A stretch of DNA of 64,000 nucleotides. Origin: Burkholderiales bacterium. GTDB lineage: Bacteria; Pseudomonadota; Gammaproteobacteria; Burkholderiales; Nitrosomonadaceae. Each line of letters begins with the position of its first letter. Positions within the stretch are counted from its first letter, which is position 1. Below the pieces are notes generated by a model. That model was not told the DNA's origin, did not search any database, and saw nothing but the letters and a program-made list of their open reading frames with translations. The DNA lies in the NCBI GenBank assembly GCA_015075225.1, contig JABTUQ010000004.1:248001-312000 (forward strand), in the 5' to 3' direction. Below are positions 54,039 to 63,735 of the stretch, piece by piece. The position numbers and the translations under genes are program-made.

Positions 54039-55491
54039 TCAGCGCATAAAAATGACGCGCGGCAATCGCGCCTTCCGGGTAATGATTTCACCATCAAGCG
54101 CACATGATCGCCATTCAATCGGCTCCGGCACAGTTTCATCCACAACGGTACTGAAGGTATCGCTACCCAGTTGCAAATAGGCGACCAATTCGGCCAGACC
54201 TTGCTGCAAAGGCTGATTCAGCACCAATGCTTGCAAGGTAACCTGGGATTTATCCTGCAAGGCATGACGGATATGGTGCATAAGCCGGGCTTTATCCACC
54301 ACAACCTGATCAAACAAGGCCGAAGGATCAATATCATCATCACCCGCCTGCAAGACAAGAGAAGCAATCACCGGTTTGACGGCCGGGGTAAATAGCGGAC
54401 GCTCCATCGCCAGCCCGATATGGGCCTGTGCCCCGGCTATTTCCATGAGTATGCCTGCCGGTGGGGATTCACGCAGCGCCAGCGTCCTGGCCTCGATGTT
54501 GTGCAGAATATCCATGATGCGGCGATTCTCCAGCCAGGCCTGATCATCCAGAAAGCGGCGCAACTGCTGGGATAACACCGCGACTGTGCGCTGTGTGTGT
54601 TCGCCCGCTTCCAGCCAGTCATAATGAATACGCCGGGTACGGATGTCGGGCTGAAGCATGGTTACGGCAGGCAGTTGCAGCACTTTTTCCAGCAGCATGG
54701 TCAACTCCTCCTGCCGATGGCTGGAAAGCAGGAATTCCCAAAACGCACGGAAGCTTTTGCCCTGATCCGAATCGGCAATGACATCGCGCTCCCCCATGAT
54801 TTTTTCCAGCAATTCACCCTTGCTGCCTTCCCATAAGGCGATTCGCTCGCGAACCCGCCGGTCCAGCTGGCGAAAGTTGTATTCCACCTCGCGGAAATCA
54901 GCCAGCAACTCGCGTGCACCCTGCATGAACAGCTGAAAACGATCCTTCACTGCCGTATCGTCAAGCAGGGACACTTCGCCTGCCTGAACACGCGCAATTT
55001 CGGCATCAATTTCCTCGCGCTTTTTCTGCAAATCGGCAATCCGCTTGGCGGGATCAGCCTCACTGCCTTCGCTCATCTGCTTGAGCAGATCGAATAATGT
55101 AAGCAGACGCGATTCTGTTCCGACAAACTGCCGTTCTGAAAGCTGTGCCAGCCAGGCAATCGCTTTTTCCGTGGCGGGCGTAATATCGAATTGCGCCTCA
55201 TCGGTGCCGGGCTTGTAAAATTTTCTCAGCCAGCCTTTGTCGGGGGCGGCCCAGTCGTTCAGGTATTCCAGCGCGGGTTTGGGGAAAGCGGTTTCGCCCA
55301 GGTACAGACGCAGGCGTAGAGTTCATCCTCCAGCGCCTCGCTCCAGATCGGCTGCTGCCATGACGCGGCAATTGGGCGCCAAACACCCGGTGCAAAAAAC
55401 CGGCTACCAGTGGCGCATAGTCGGAGCGCAACAACCGCCACGCAGGGTGGTGAGCACGCAAATTTTCCAATGCAGCAAAATCAAGAGACAT
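54039..55491 (-). pseudogene. jetA: Wadjet kleisin JetA (MksF), frame-broken near the start
   Basis: DUF3375. ATG 55491 starts well (MSLDFAALENLRAHHPAWRL... FLHRVF). Then APNCRVMAAADLE, EALEDELYA and RLYLGETAFPKPALEYL lie in successive frames at about 55380, 55345 and 55312; a TGA interrupts the main frame. After that the protein is intact for over 400 residues. Three small indels are needed, so either sequencing error or inactivation of the system. Confidence 0.8.
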
Positions 55492-55569
55492 TGAAGGATT
55501 TTATACTTTCGCAGGTATTTTCTGGTTATCGCAATTTGCCGTGTCCTGCGGCATAGCCAACGAAGCTAC

Positions 55570-55702
55570 GGGCTCTGAAAACGTCAGCGAGGTAGTCAGT
55601 CTGCGAAAAACCGGCAAAAGCGGAGTTTATACGTAATAAATGAACATTTTGAGCCGATGTTTAACGCAGAAATGACAACCCAGGTCGTTTTTCAGAGGTT
55701 CC
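55570..55702. mobile_element. MITE copy downstream of jetA's start region
   Basis: 133 bp, left end shortened (GGGCTCTGAAAACGTC), right end CAGAGGTTCC. CTAC flanks both sides (55566-55569, 55703-55706). Confidence 0.8.
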
Positions 55703-55706
55703 CTAC

Positions 55707-55921
55707 GGGATTTATCATGGATACGGATGACTTGCCCGATAGTACCTTTTTCCATCGTGTTTTGCGGATGGAATGCAAGACGAGCGAGACGGTGGATGAT
55801 TATGGAAAAATCATGCACGCTCCATACCGCACTCCTTCAGCATCGTAGAATAGCGACAACCTTCGTCGCGCTTCTTGCGATCATCATGATTTTCCTGCAA
55901 TACAATTCACGAAGGATTTGA
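55707..55921. other. Short orphan region between MITE ends
   Basis: Holds small ORFs in two frames: one of 43 codons from about 55717 (MDTDDLPDSTFFHRV) and one ending at 55921 with a hydrophobic helix (ATTFVALLAIIMIFLQY). No recognised family; may be a gene relic. Confidence 0.25.
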
Positions 55922-55935
55922 TCAGAGGTTCCCCT
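55922..55935. mobile_element. Isolated MITE terminal repeat
   Basis: TCAGAGGTTCCCC matches the terminal repeat only; nothing else of the element is seen. Confidence 0.45.
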
Positions 55936-55957
55936 GCTACTGCGAGACTGATTCAAC

Positions 55958-57133
55958 ATGACAAAAGAAAAAAATCAGCGGACAAAAATCCCTGCCGGTA
56001 TTTGGGTGCTTGGTTTCGTAAGTATGCTGATGGATATTTCCTCCGAAATGATCCACAGCCTACTGCCACTGTTCATGGTGGGCACACTGGGTGCGAGTGC
56101 CCTCGCCGTTGGTCTGATCGAAGGTCTGGCCGAATCAACCGCGCTGATCGTCAAGGTTTTTTCAGGGATGTTGAGTGACTGGCTCGGTAAACGCAAAGGT
56201 CTAGCCGTATTCGGTTATGCCCTGGGTGCGTTGACCAAACCGCTGTTTGCCATTGCACCGGGTATCGGCGTGGTTATGACAGCACGTCTGCTGGATCGGA
56301 TCGGCAAGGGGGTGCGCGGCGCTCCGCGCGATGCGCTGGTGGCTGATATTGCACCGCCTGAAATACGGGGCGCAGCGTTTGGCCTGCGGCAATCACTGGA
56401 TACGGTAGGCGCTTTCCTTGGACCGCTGCTGGCTGTTGGCCTGATGCTGTTATGGGCTGATGACTTCCGGGCGGTATTCTGGGTGGCCGTTGTTCCGGGG
56501 CTGCTTGCGGTCGTGCTGCTACTGTTGGGCGTGCATGAGCCCGAGCGTCATGGTGGCGAGAAACGGATCAACCCGATTCGCCCGGAAAACCTCAAGCGAT
56601 TGGGTGGCGCGTACTGGTGGGTAGTTGGCGTGGGGGCTGTTTTTACACTGGCCCGGTTCAGTGAGGCATTTCTGGTATTGCGGGCCCAGCAGAGTGGAAT
56701 TGCCGTTGCACTGGTGCCATTGGTAATGGTGGCGATGAACCTGATCTATGCCGCTTCGGCCTACCCTTTTGGCATATTGTCCGACCGGATGAATCACAAG
56801 ACATTGCTGGCGCTGGGTCTGGTGGTACTAATTGGCGCGGATCTGGTTCTGGCGCTGGATGGCCACTGGATAACGGTAGTTGCCGGCGTTGCATTATGGG
56901 GGGTTCACATGGGCATGACGCAAGGCTTGCTGGCGACAATGGTTGTCGGCACAGCTCCGGCTGATCTGCGGGGTACTGCCTTCGGATTTTTCAATCTCGT
57001 CAGTGGTATCGCCATGCTGATCGCCAGTGTGGTAGCCGGTCTGCTGTGGGATCAGCTTGGTGCATCGTTCACGTTCTACGCGGGCGCAGTATTCTCGGGT
57101 ATCGCATTACTGGGCTTGCTCAAAAGATTTTGA
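55958..57133 (+). CDS. MFS transporter
   Basis: 391 residues, about 11-12 membrane helices. MFS signature GMLSDWLGKRKGLAVFGY between helices 2 and 3, and RIGKGVRGAPRDAL. Substrate not determinable. Starts 37 bp after the orphan region; convergent with fliA. Confidence 0.82.
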   Translation: MTKEKNQRTKIPAGIWVLGFVSMLMDISSEMIHSLLPLFMVGTLGASALAVGLIEGLAESTALIVKVFSGMLSDWLGKRKGLAVFGYALGALTKPLFAIAPGIGVVMTARLLDRIGKGVRGAPRDALVADIAPPEIRGAAFGLRQSLDTVGAFLGPLLAVGLMLLWADDFRAVFWVAVVPGLLAVVLLLLGVHEPERHGGEKRINPIRPENLKRLGGAYWWVVGVGAVFTLARFSEAFLVLRAQQSGIAVALVPLVMVAMNLIYAASAYPFGILSDRMNHKTLLALGLVVLIGADLVLALDGHWITVVAGVALWGVHMGMTQGLLATMVVGTAPADLRGTAFGFFNLVSGIAMLIASVVAGLLWDQLGASFTFYAGAVFSGIALLGLLKRF

Positions 57134-57145
57134 TTCGGGCCATTA

Positions 57146-57856
57146 CTATTTCTCCCGCAAACGGGTACGCAGCCGGGAAATGGCCTGGGTGTGCAACTGG
57201 CAGATGCGCGATTCACTGACACCCATGACTTCGCCAATTTCGCGCAGATTCATTTCCTGTTCGTAATACATGCCCATGACCATTTTTTCCTTGGCAGGCA
57301 GTCTCTCGATGGCGGCTACCAGGCGTTCCCGCAGATTTTTTTCCAGTAGGTTATCCAGTGGCTCGTTACTTTGATCGCCACACAGGCGATCGAGGAAATG
57401 ATCTTCCTCATCCACCTGAAAATCCTCGTAATAGATCAATTGCCCGCCCCCTGCTTCCTGCAGCATTTCCTGATATTCCACCAGCGGCAGATTCATTTCA
57501 GTGGCAATTTCCAGCTCGCTCGGCGGATAACCCAATCGCTGTTCCAGCGTACGCATGGCTGTTTCTATCTGGCGCATTTTTCTGCGCAGGCTGCGTGGCA
57601 GCCAGTCTGCCTCTCTCAGTTCATCCAGAATGGCACCGCGAATCCGCTGGGCAGCGTAGCTTTCGAACTGGCGGCCATAAGAGCCCTCATAGCGATTGAT
57701 GGCATCCAGCAGGCCGATCATCCCTGCCTGGATCAGATCATCCACCTGAACACTGGCAGGCAGTCTCGCCATCATGTGGTGGGCAATCCGCTTGACCAGT
57801 GGTGTAAATTCGGTAAAAAACTGATCTTTGTCCACAACTCCTGTTTCGGTATACAT
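57146..57856 (-). CDS. fliA: Flagellar sigma factor 28
   Basis: 236 residues from ATG 57856 (MYTETGVVDKDQF), with GAGGGG as RBS; a GTG at 57868 is less likely. Sigma region 2 (QVDDLIQAGMIGLLDAINRYEG), region 3 and region 4 helix-turn-helix (NLREIGEVMGVSESRICQLH). Directs late flagellar and chemotaxis genes. Last gene of the flh block. Confidence 0.93.
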   Translation of the reverse strand: MYTETGVVDKDQFFTEFTPLVKRIAHHMMARLPASVQVDDLIQAGMIGLLDAINRYEGSYGRQFESYAAQRIRGAILDELREADWLPRSLRRKMRQIETAMRTLEQRLGYPPSELEIATEMNLPLVEYQEMLQEAGGGQLIYYEDFQVDEEDHFLDRLCGDQSNEPLDNLLEKNLRERLVAAIERLPAKEKMVMGMYYEQEMNLREIGEVMGVSESRICQLHTQAISRLRTRLREK

Positions 57857-57864
57857 AGCCCCTC

Positions 57865-58758
57865 TCACACCGTAAATTCAGCTGTATCAAGATGGCTGGT
57901 TCGAATCAGTCTGCGCATGAAATTTTCCACACCATCGTTATCCATCCACCGGCCATCACTTTGCATCAGCTTTTCTGCAAGTTGCCGGTAGCCTGTGGCC
58001 GATCCGGACGCTGGAAAAGTTTCCACCACTGGCTGGCACAGCTGGCTTGAGCGCTGCAATTTCTCGTCAAACAGCATGCATCCCAGCCATTCCAGCCGCA
58101 CTGACAGATTTTTTTGAGCCACACCAGCTACATTTTCAAAAATATCGCGTGCTTCGCTTTCCGATTTCACCTTGTTGACCAGCACCAGAAAATCCCGCCG
58201 GGCATATTCCTGACTGATGAGCTTGATCAGGGCATAAGCATCCGTGATGGCCTTGCCAGAGCCGGAAAGCACGATCAATACCTGCTGGGAAGCCAGAATC
58301 AACGGTACGACGCGGCTGGCTTTTCCCATAGCGGTATCAATCAGCACCACATCAATTGACCGGGAAAGTTCGCTGAAGGATTCGACCAGCCGCTCCTGTT
58401 CGGCCAGGGTGAGCTTTGTCAGCGAGTGGATGCCGCGCATCACTGTCAATACCTTCACACCTTCCAATCCTTGCGTGATCACCTGTTCCAGTGTTTTATC
58501 CCGGTTGATGACATGCAGCAGATCGTAACGGGCACTGAGACCAAGATTGGTATTGACATCCTTGTGCCGTGGGTTTTCGTCCAGAATCAGCACGTGTTTG
58601 CCCGTTTTTGCCAGCGCAGCAGCCAGATTGATGACAGAACAGGTTTTACCTACGCCCGTTCGTCCTCCCACCACCGCGAATACACGCAGCCCGGCGTTCG
58701 ATTCCAGTCCGGCCAGTGCGCGCAAACCGTCTGCCTGATCCCGTTTAACGCCGATCAT
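57865..58758 (-). CDS. flhG: Flagellar number regulator FlhG
   Basis: 297 residues from ATG 58758 (MIGVKRDQADGLRALAG). MinD/ParA-like ATPase: GGRTGVGKTCSVINLAAALA, ILDENPRHKDVNTNLG, DVVLIDTA. It limits flagellar number with FlhF. Overlaps flhF by 14 bp. Confidence 0.9.
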   Translation of the reverse strand: MIGVKRDQADGLRALAGLESNAGLRVFAVVGGRTGVGKTCSVINLAAALAKTGKHVLILDENPRHKDVNTNLGLSARYDLLHVINRDKTLEQVITQGLEGVKVLTVMRGIHSLTKLTLAEQERLVESFSELSRSIDVVLIDTAMGKASRVVPLILASQQVLIVLSGSGKAITDAYALIKLISQEYARRDFLVLVNKVKSESEARDIFENVAGVAQKNLSVRLEWLGCMLFDEKLQRSSQLCQPVVETFPASGSATGYRQLAEKLMQSDGRWMDNDGVENFMRRLIRTSHLDTAEFTV

Positions 58759-60076
58759 GACCGGCCTCGGCATAGGCGGAAAGCTTTCCAGTAGACGGAT
58801 CGCTGGTGTTACCTGCCATAACCAGGGCAAATTCCGGATCCTGCAACGAGAATGGGGAGTTATCTGCCGAAGGTTTGAAAATACGGTGCAACAGGTAGCG
58901 GGAGTTGGCTTCATGCAGATCTTCCGGAACCTTCTGGCCGTTGGTGGCGTAATGCAGCACCAGTTTGCGCCGGATCACCGCATCCAGCGCCACACCCAGG
59001 CTGGCTGCTTCATCCACTTTGGTAATAATGCAGCCATAAATGCCGTGCTTCTGATAAGCGGAAATCACTTCATCCAGAGTATCTCCGCTGCTGGTGGCGT
59101 TGAGTAATAACAAATGTTTCACTTCCGTACCGCATTGGTTCAGCATGGTGATCTGTTCGTCCAGCATCTGATCGCGCTGGCTCATCCCGACGGTATCGAT
59201 CAGAACCATGTGCTTGCCGCGCAACTCGTGCAGCATCAGTTGCAGATCATCGGCATCCTTGATGCTGCGTACCGATACCCCCAGCAATTTGCCGTAAATG
59301 CGCAGTTGCTCATGCCCGCCGATCCGGTAACTATCGGTGGTCAGCAACGCTACTTTATCGGCACCATGCCGGATAACGGCTCGTGCAGCCAATTTTGCCG
59401 TGGTCGTGGTTTTGCCCACACCTGTCGGCCCGATCAGCGCATAAACCCCGCCTTGCTCGATAATTTCATCGCCGTTGGCCGTGCGTAAATTCATCGTGAG
59501 CAATGCAATGGTTTTTTTCAGGCTTTGTTCAAAATCACGATCGGCCGGCAGTTTTTCCAGCAAATGACGCGATAGCAGCGGACTGAAACCGGCACTCAAC
59601 AACGTGCGCAGTACTTTCATCCCGCCGGGATCCCGCTGGGAAAAATTGTTCCACCCCATAGTGGTCAGTTGTTCTTCCATCATCTGCCGCATGGCCTGGA
59701 TTTCATGGATGATGTTCTTGCCCTGCATGTCGGCTACAGGCGGCTGCAGTGGTGGCTGTAGCTGCTGGTGCGGTTCCGCCTGCTTTTGCATAGATGAGGC
59801 TTGTCCTTTCCCGGAAGCCGCTTTTGGTTTCGGCGCAGTGGCCGCCAGTTTGGTTGCTGGCGCCGTTGCAGATGCCGGGAAAGGAGCGGTATTGGCCGCT
59901 GTTTTGGGTGATGCTTCACCAGTCAGGCTGGAGATGTCGCTGCCTGCCAGCGCGATGATTTCAATGCCGCCCGGCACTTGTTTATTGGACAGAATGACCG
60001 CATCCGCCCCCAATTCTTCCTTAACCTTGCGCAACACCTCATGGGAGGTGGCAGCCAAAAATTTCCTCACTTTCAT
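58745..60076 (-). CDS. flhF: Flagellar placement GTPase FlhF
   Basis: 443 residues. Basic N terminus MKVRKFLAATSHEVL, Ala/Pro/Gln-rich linker (about 70-120), then SRP-type GTPase (GPTGVGKTTTTAKLAA about 215, VLIDTVGMSQRD, KVDEAASLG). Places the flagellum at the pole. ATGA overlap with flhA. Confidence 0.92.
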   Translation of the reverse strand: MKVRKFLAATSHEVLRKVKEELGADAVILSNKQVPGGIEIIALAGSDISSLTGEASPKTAANTAPFPASATAPATKLAATAPKPKAASGKGQASSMQKQAEPHQQLQPPLQPPVADMQGKNIIHEIQAMRQMMEEQLTTMGWNNFSQRDPGGMKVLRTLLSAGFSPLLSRHLLEKLPADRDFEQSLKKTIALLTMNLRTANGDEIIEQGGVYALIGPTGVGKTTTTAKLAARAVIRHGADKVALLTTDSYRIGGHEQLRIYGKLLGVSVRSIKDADDLQLMLHELRGKHMVLIDTVGMSQRDQMLDEQITMLNQCGTEVKHLLLLNATSSGDTLDEVISAYQKHGIYGCIITKVDEAASLGVALDAVIRRKLVLHYATNGQKVPEDLHEANSRYLLHRIFKPSADNSPFSLQDPEFALVMAGNTSDPSTGKLSAYAEAGHDRR

Positions 60077-62154
60077 TTTTTGTTACCCCCAATGATCGAA
60101 ATGAATTTTATTTTTCTGCTATCCGGGATTTCGGCATGTGCCAGCACCCGTAACTGAGGCAATGATCGGCGCAGAAAACGGGACAGCAGCAGGCGCATGA
60201 CATCCGGCACCACCAGAACGGCTGGCAGACCGAGTTGTTCCACGCGCTGCACAGCGCTGGTTGTCTCGCGCGTCAGCGTATCGGCCAACCCCGGTTCGAT
60301 ACCGCCAGCCATCGGATCAGACTGCACCACTTGCATCAAAATGGATTCCAGTTCGGGGTGCAGGCTCATCACCTGCATTTCTGCGCCGGACGGGAAACAC
60401 TGCTCTGCAATGGCACGCCCAAGTGCTACCCTCACCAGGGCAAGCAGCTCGATGACATCCTGAGTGCGCCCCGCATATTCAGTCAGTGTGTCAATAATGG
60501 TGCGCATATCACGGATATTCACGCCTTCCTCCAGCAAATGCTGCAGGATCTTCTGCACCGTTGCCAAAGGCAGCAGCTTAGGTATCAGATCATCCGCCAG
60601 CTTGGGCGAGCGCTTGCCCAGATGGTCAAGCAGCTTTTGCAACTCTTCCCGCCCGAGCAGCTCGGAAGCATGCATGCGTATCAGGTGATTCAGGTGCGTG
60701 GTGACGACCGTGCTGGCATCGACCACGGTATAGCCACTGGTTTGCGCCACTTCACGCTGTTCGGTTTCAATCCAGACTGCAGGCAGTCCGAATGCCGGAT
60801 CTTGCGTGCTGTTGCCCGGCAATGCCATGGTGACCTGACCAGGATTGATGGCCAGATGCATGCCGCTATAGGCTTCTCCCTGGCCAATGACCGAGCCTTT
60901 CATGGTGATGCTGTAGCTGTTGGGACGCAGCTCCAGGTTATCCCGGATATGTACAACCGGCGGCAGAAAACCAATTTCCTGAGCAAATTTTTTGCGTATC
61001 CCATTGATACGCTTGAGTAAATCTCCCTGACGCTGTTTATCCACCAGCGGTATCAGCCGGTAACCGACTTCAAGCCCAATCGTGTCAACCTGAACCACAT
61101 CTTCCCAGCTGGCGTCCAGCCCCTCGGTGGTTACCATTTCTGCTTCGTCCGGATTTTCTGCTGGCGAAGCCGCCTGGCTGGATTGGTGATAGGCCAGCGC
61201 GCCGATCAAACCTGCCAATAACAGAAAAACGAAATGTGGCATGCCCGGAACCAGCCCCAGTGCACCAAGAATACCGGCTGCCAGCCACAGTACCTGCGGA
61301 CGGTAGGTCAACTGCTGCACGAACTGCTGGCCAAGATCTTCCTCGGTGCTGACACGGCTGACCACCAGACCTGCAGCTGTGGAAATGATCAATGCCGGAA
61401 TTTGCGCCACCAGTCCGTCACCAATCGTCAGCAATGTGTAGTTTTTGGCAGCATCTCCAATATTGAGGTCATGTTGCATCACACCCACAATCAAACCGCC
61501 AATGACGGTAATCAGCATGATTAGAATGCCGGCAATGGCATCACCACGCACAAATTTGCTGGCACCATCCATCGAACCGTAAAAATCAGCTTCCTGTGAA
61601 ACCTGCTTGCGCCTCTGGCGTGCTTCATCCTCCCGGATCAAACCGGCGTTGAGGTCGGCATCAATCGCCATTTGTTTTCCCGGGATGGCGTCCAGTGTGA
61701 AACGAGCGCTTACTTCGGCGATACGCCCGGCACCCTTGGTGATAACCACAAAATTGATCACCACCAGAATGATGAATACCACGATACCCACCGTGTAATT
61801 ACCACCCACCAGAAAATGACCGAAGGCCTCGATCACTTTGCCAGCGGCATCCGGCCCGGTATGACCGTGCATCAGCACCACCCGGGTGGAGGCCACGTTC
61901 AGCGAAAGCCGCAGTAGGGTTGTAATCAGCAACACCGTGGGAAAAACTGAAAATTCCAGCGCGTCGCGCGAATAGAGGCTCACTAGCAGCACAATCACCG
62001 CCAGCGCGATATTGAAGGTAAACAGCACATCCAGCACGAAAGGCGGCAGAGGCAGCACCATCATCGACAAAATCATGATGATCAGTACCGGCCCTGCAAA
62101 ACTCTGCAGCTGGCCGCCGCGTAGCTGATTGGCTAAAGACAGGATGTTATTCAT
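60073..62154 (-). CDS. flhA: Flagellar export gate protein FlhA
   Basis: 693 residues. About eight N-terminal membrane helices, FHIPEP-type loop, then the large cytosolic domain binding chaperone-substrate complexes. Seen: MHGHTGPDAAGKVIEAFGHF, AIPGKQMAIDADLNAGLI, QHLLEEGVNIRDMRTI. Confidence 0.95.
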   Translation of the reverse strand: MNNILSLANQLRGGQLQSFAGPVLIIMILSMMVLPLPPFVLDVLFTFNIALAVIVLLVSLYSRDALEFSVFPTVLLITTLLRLSLNVASTRVVLMHGHTGPDAAGKVIEAFGHFLVGGNYTVGIVVFIILVVINFVVITKGAGRIAEVSARFTLDAIPGKQMAIDADLNAGLIREDEARQRRKQVSQEADFYGSMDGASKFVRGDAIAGILIMLITVIGGLIVGVMQHDLNIGDAAKNYTLLTIGDGLVAQIPALIISTAAGLVVSRVSTEEDLGQQFVQQLTYRPQVLWLAAGILGALGLVPGMPHFVFLLLAGLIGALAYHQSSQAASPAENPDEAEMVTTEGLDASWEDVVQVDTIGLEVGYRLIPLVDKQRQGDLLKRINGIRKKFAQEIGFLPPVVHIRDNLELRPNSYSITMKGSVIGQGEAYSGMHLAINPGQVTMALPGNSTQDPAFGLPAVWIETEQREVAQTSGYTVVDASTVVTTHLNHLIRMHASELLGREELQKLLDHLGKRSPKLADDLIPKLLPLATVQKILQHLLEEGVNIRDMRTIIDTLTEYAGRTQDVIELLALVRVALGRAIAEQCFPSGAEMQVMSLHPELESILMQVVQSDPMAGGIEPGLADTLTRETTSAVQRVEQLGLPAVLVVPDVMRLLLSRFLRRSLPQLRVLAHAEIPDSRKIKFISIIGGNKK

Positions 62155-62200
62155 TCATCTCTCGTTTCGATAACAATTGCATTCCAGCCTGGCAATCTGC

Positions 62201-63331
62201 TCAGACCTGATCCATTTCTGCCGGCACTACAATCCCGGACGACAATTGCGGATAGGCTCCACCAGTGGTTTCGTATTTTTTTAACTGGAAAACATACGCC
62301 AGCACTTGCGCTACTGCGGTGTAAAGCGTTTCCGGTATTTCGGCCTCCAATTCCACGTGGTGATACAGCGCCCGCGCCAGTGGCGGCACTTCCAGCACCG
62401 GGATATGGTGCTCTTCTGCCAGCTCGCGGATACGGGCTGCAACCAATTCCGTTCCCTTGGCCACCACGCGCGGCGCACCGATAGAGCCTTCCTGATATTT
62501 CAACGCCACCGCGAAATGGGTCGGGTTGGTGACGACTACATCCGCCTTGGGTACTTCCGCCATCATGCGGCGACGCGCCATTTCACGCTGCAAACCGCGA
62601 ATGCGCGCCTTGACATGCGGATCACCTTCGTCTTCCTTGGCTTCCTTGCGCAAATCTTCCTTGGACATGCGCAACTGGCGTGCATGATTCCAGAGCTGGA
62701 AAGGCACATCGATTACGACGATCAGCAGCATGGCGGAAACAATCAGAATAAAAGTCATGCCGATCAGGTTTCCCATGCTAATCAATCCGGTATCTAGCGG
62801 CATACCCACCAGATCAAGCACATCCTGCTTGTGACTCCAGACCACCGCAGCAGCCACACCTCCAATAACACACACCTTGGCAATAGCCTTGATCAGCTCG
62901 ATCAGACCGCGTGAAGAAAAAATTCTTTTGATTCCGTTTGCCGGGTTGATTCGCTTGAAATCCGGAAACAGCGCCTTGGAACTGAACAGCCACCCACTCA
63001 GCAGCATGGGTGCCGCCAGCGCGATAATAGCCAGCCAGCCAAACAGAGGCGCAACCGCCAGCAATCCATCTACGGCCAGCTGAAACAGCCGGGGCAGCAA
63101 CAAAGTCGGATTGATCGCCACTTCCCGTTCAATTCGCAGGCCGTTTTCCAGAATGGCAGACAATTTATGTACGAAGGTAGAGCCGATCACCCACAAGCTG
63201 CCGGAAGCCGCAATCAGCATGGTAAACGTGGTTAATTCCTGCGAACGCGGCACCTGCCCTTCTTCTCTGGCTTTCTCCAGACGTCTGGGCGAGGCCGCTT
63301 CGGTACGTTCAAGATCGCTTTCGTCAGACAT
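62201..63331 (-). CDS. flhB: Flagellar export switch protein FlhB
   Basis: 376 residues. Four membrane helices, then the cytosolic domain with the autocleavage motif in VVVTNPTHFAVAL. Switches export from rod/hook to filament. RBS GAGAGGAG. First visible gene of the block; upstream GCGGATAA near 63355 may be a poor sigma-28 -10 box. Confidence 0.95.
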   Translation of the reverse strand: MSDESDLERTEAASPRRLEKAREEGQVPRSQELTTFTMLIAASGSLWVIGSTFVHKLSAILENGLRIEREVAINPTLLLPRLFQLAVDGLLAVAPLFGWLAIIALAAPMLLSGWLFSSKALFPDFKRINPANGIKRIFSSRGLIELIKAIAKVCVIGGVAAAVVWSHKQDVLDLVGMPLDTGLISMGNLIGMTFILIVSAMLLIVVIDVPFQLWNHARQLRMSKEDLRKEAKEDEGDPHVKARIRGLQREMARRRMMAEVPKADVVVTNPTHFAVALKYQEGSIGAPRVVAKGTELVAARIRELAEEHHIPVLEVPPLARALYHHVELEAEIPETLYTAVAQVLAYVFQLKKYETTGGAYPQLSSGIVVPAEMDQV

Positions 63332-63359
63332 GGCGGACTCCTCTCAATGAGACGGAATT

Positions 63360-63620
63360 ATCCGCACCGCACCGAAAATTGATGCAGCAAACAAACGAAG
63401 ATTTGGGCTGTTAATCAGCTGATACCCACCACCAACCGCAGCATTGCTGGATAGATTGCTTCACCATGTAAAGGGGAAAAAAACAGCTGGTGTTTTACCG
63501 GCCGCTGGAGCAACAGCTCATCAATAAAAAACAAGGGTGGGGCAAATTCGGGGGACTGGCGAAGTCCGTTGGCTTCCGGCAAGAACCCCAAACAACGCGC
63601 GGGAACCGGCGCGATCGGGC
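63360..63620. other. Spacer upstream of flhB
   Basis: No gene supported. An 88-codon minus-strand frame overlaps it but lacks homology signs. Confidence 0.3.
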
Positions 63621-63623
63621 AAG

Positions 63624-63654
63624 AAAAAGCCCCAACTGTTATCAGTTGGGGCTT
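63624..63654 (-). terminator. Rho-independent terminator for the end-of-window gene
   Basis: AAGCCCCAACT / AGTTGGGGCTT perfect stem, GATAAC loop, then TTTTTCTT on the minus strand. Confidence 0.8.
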
Positions 63655-63735
63655 CAGTATTGGTGGCGGATGGTTGACCATGTGCCGACTGGCCTCCCAA
63701 GCTTATGAGCTCTGGTGTGGGTAGCTGCGGGGATT

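Noticed and set aside
63415..63681. 88-codon minus-strand frame downstream of flhB's promoter
   Set aside because: Proline-rich, overlaps a perfect terminator stem, no RBS and no family; probably chance.
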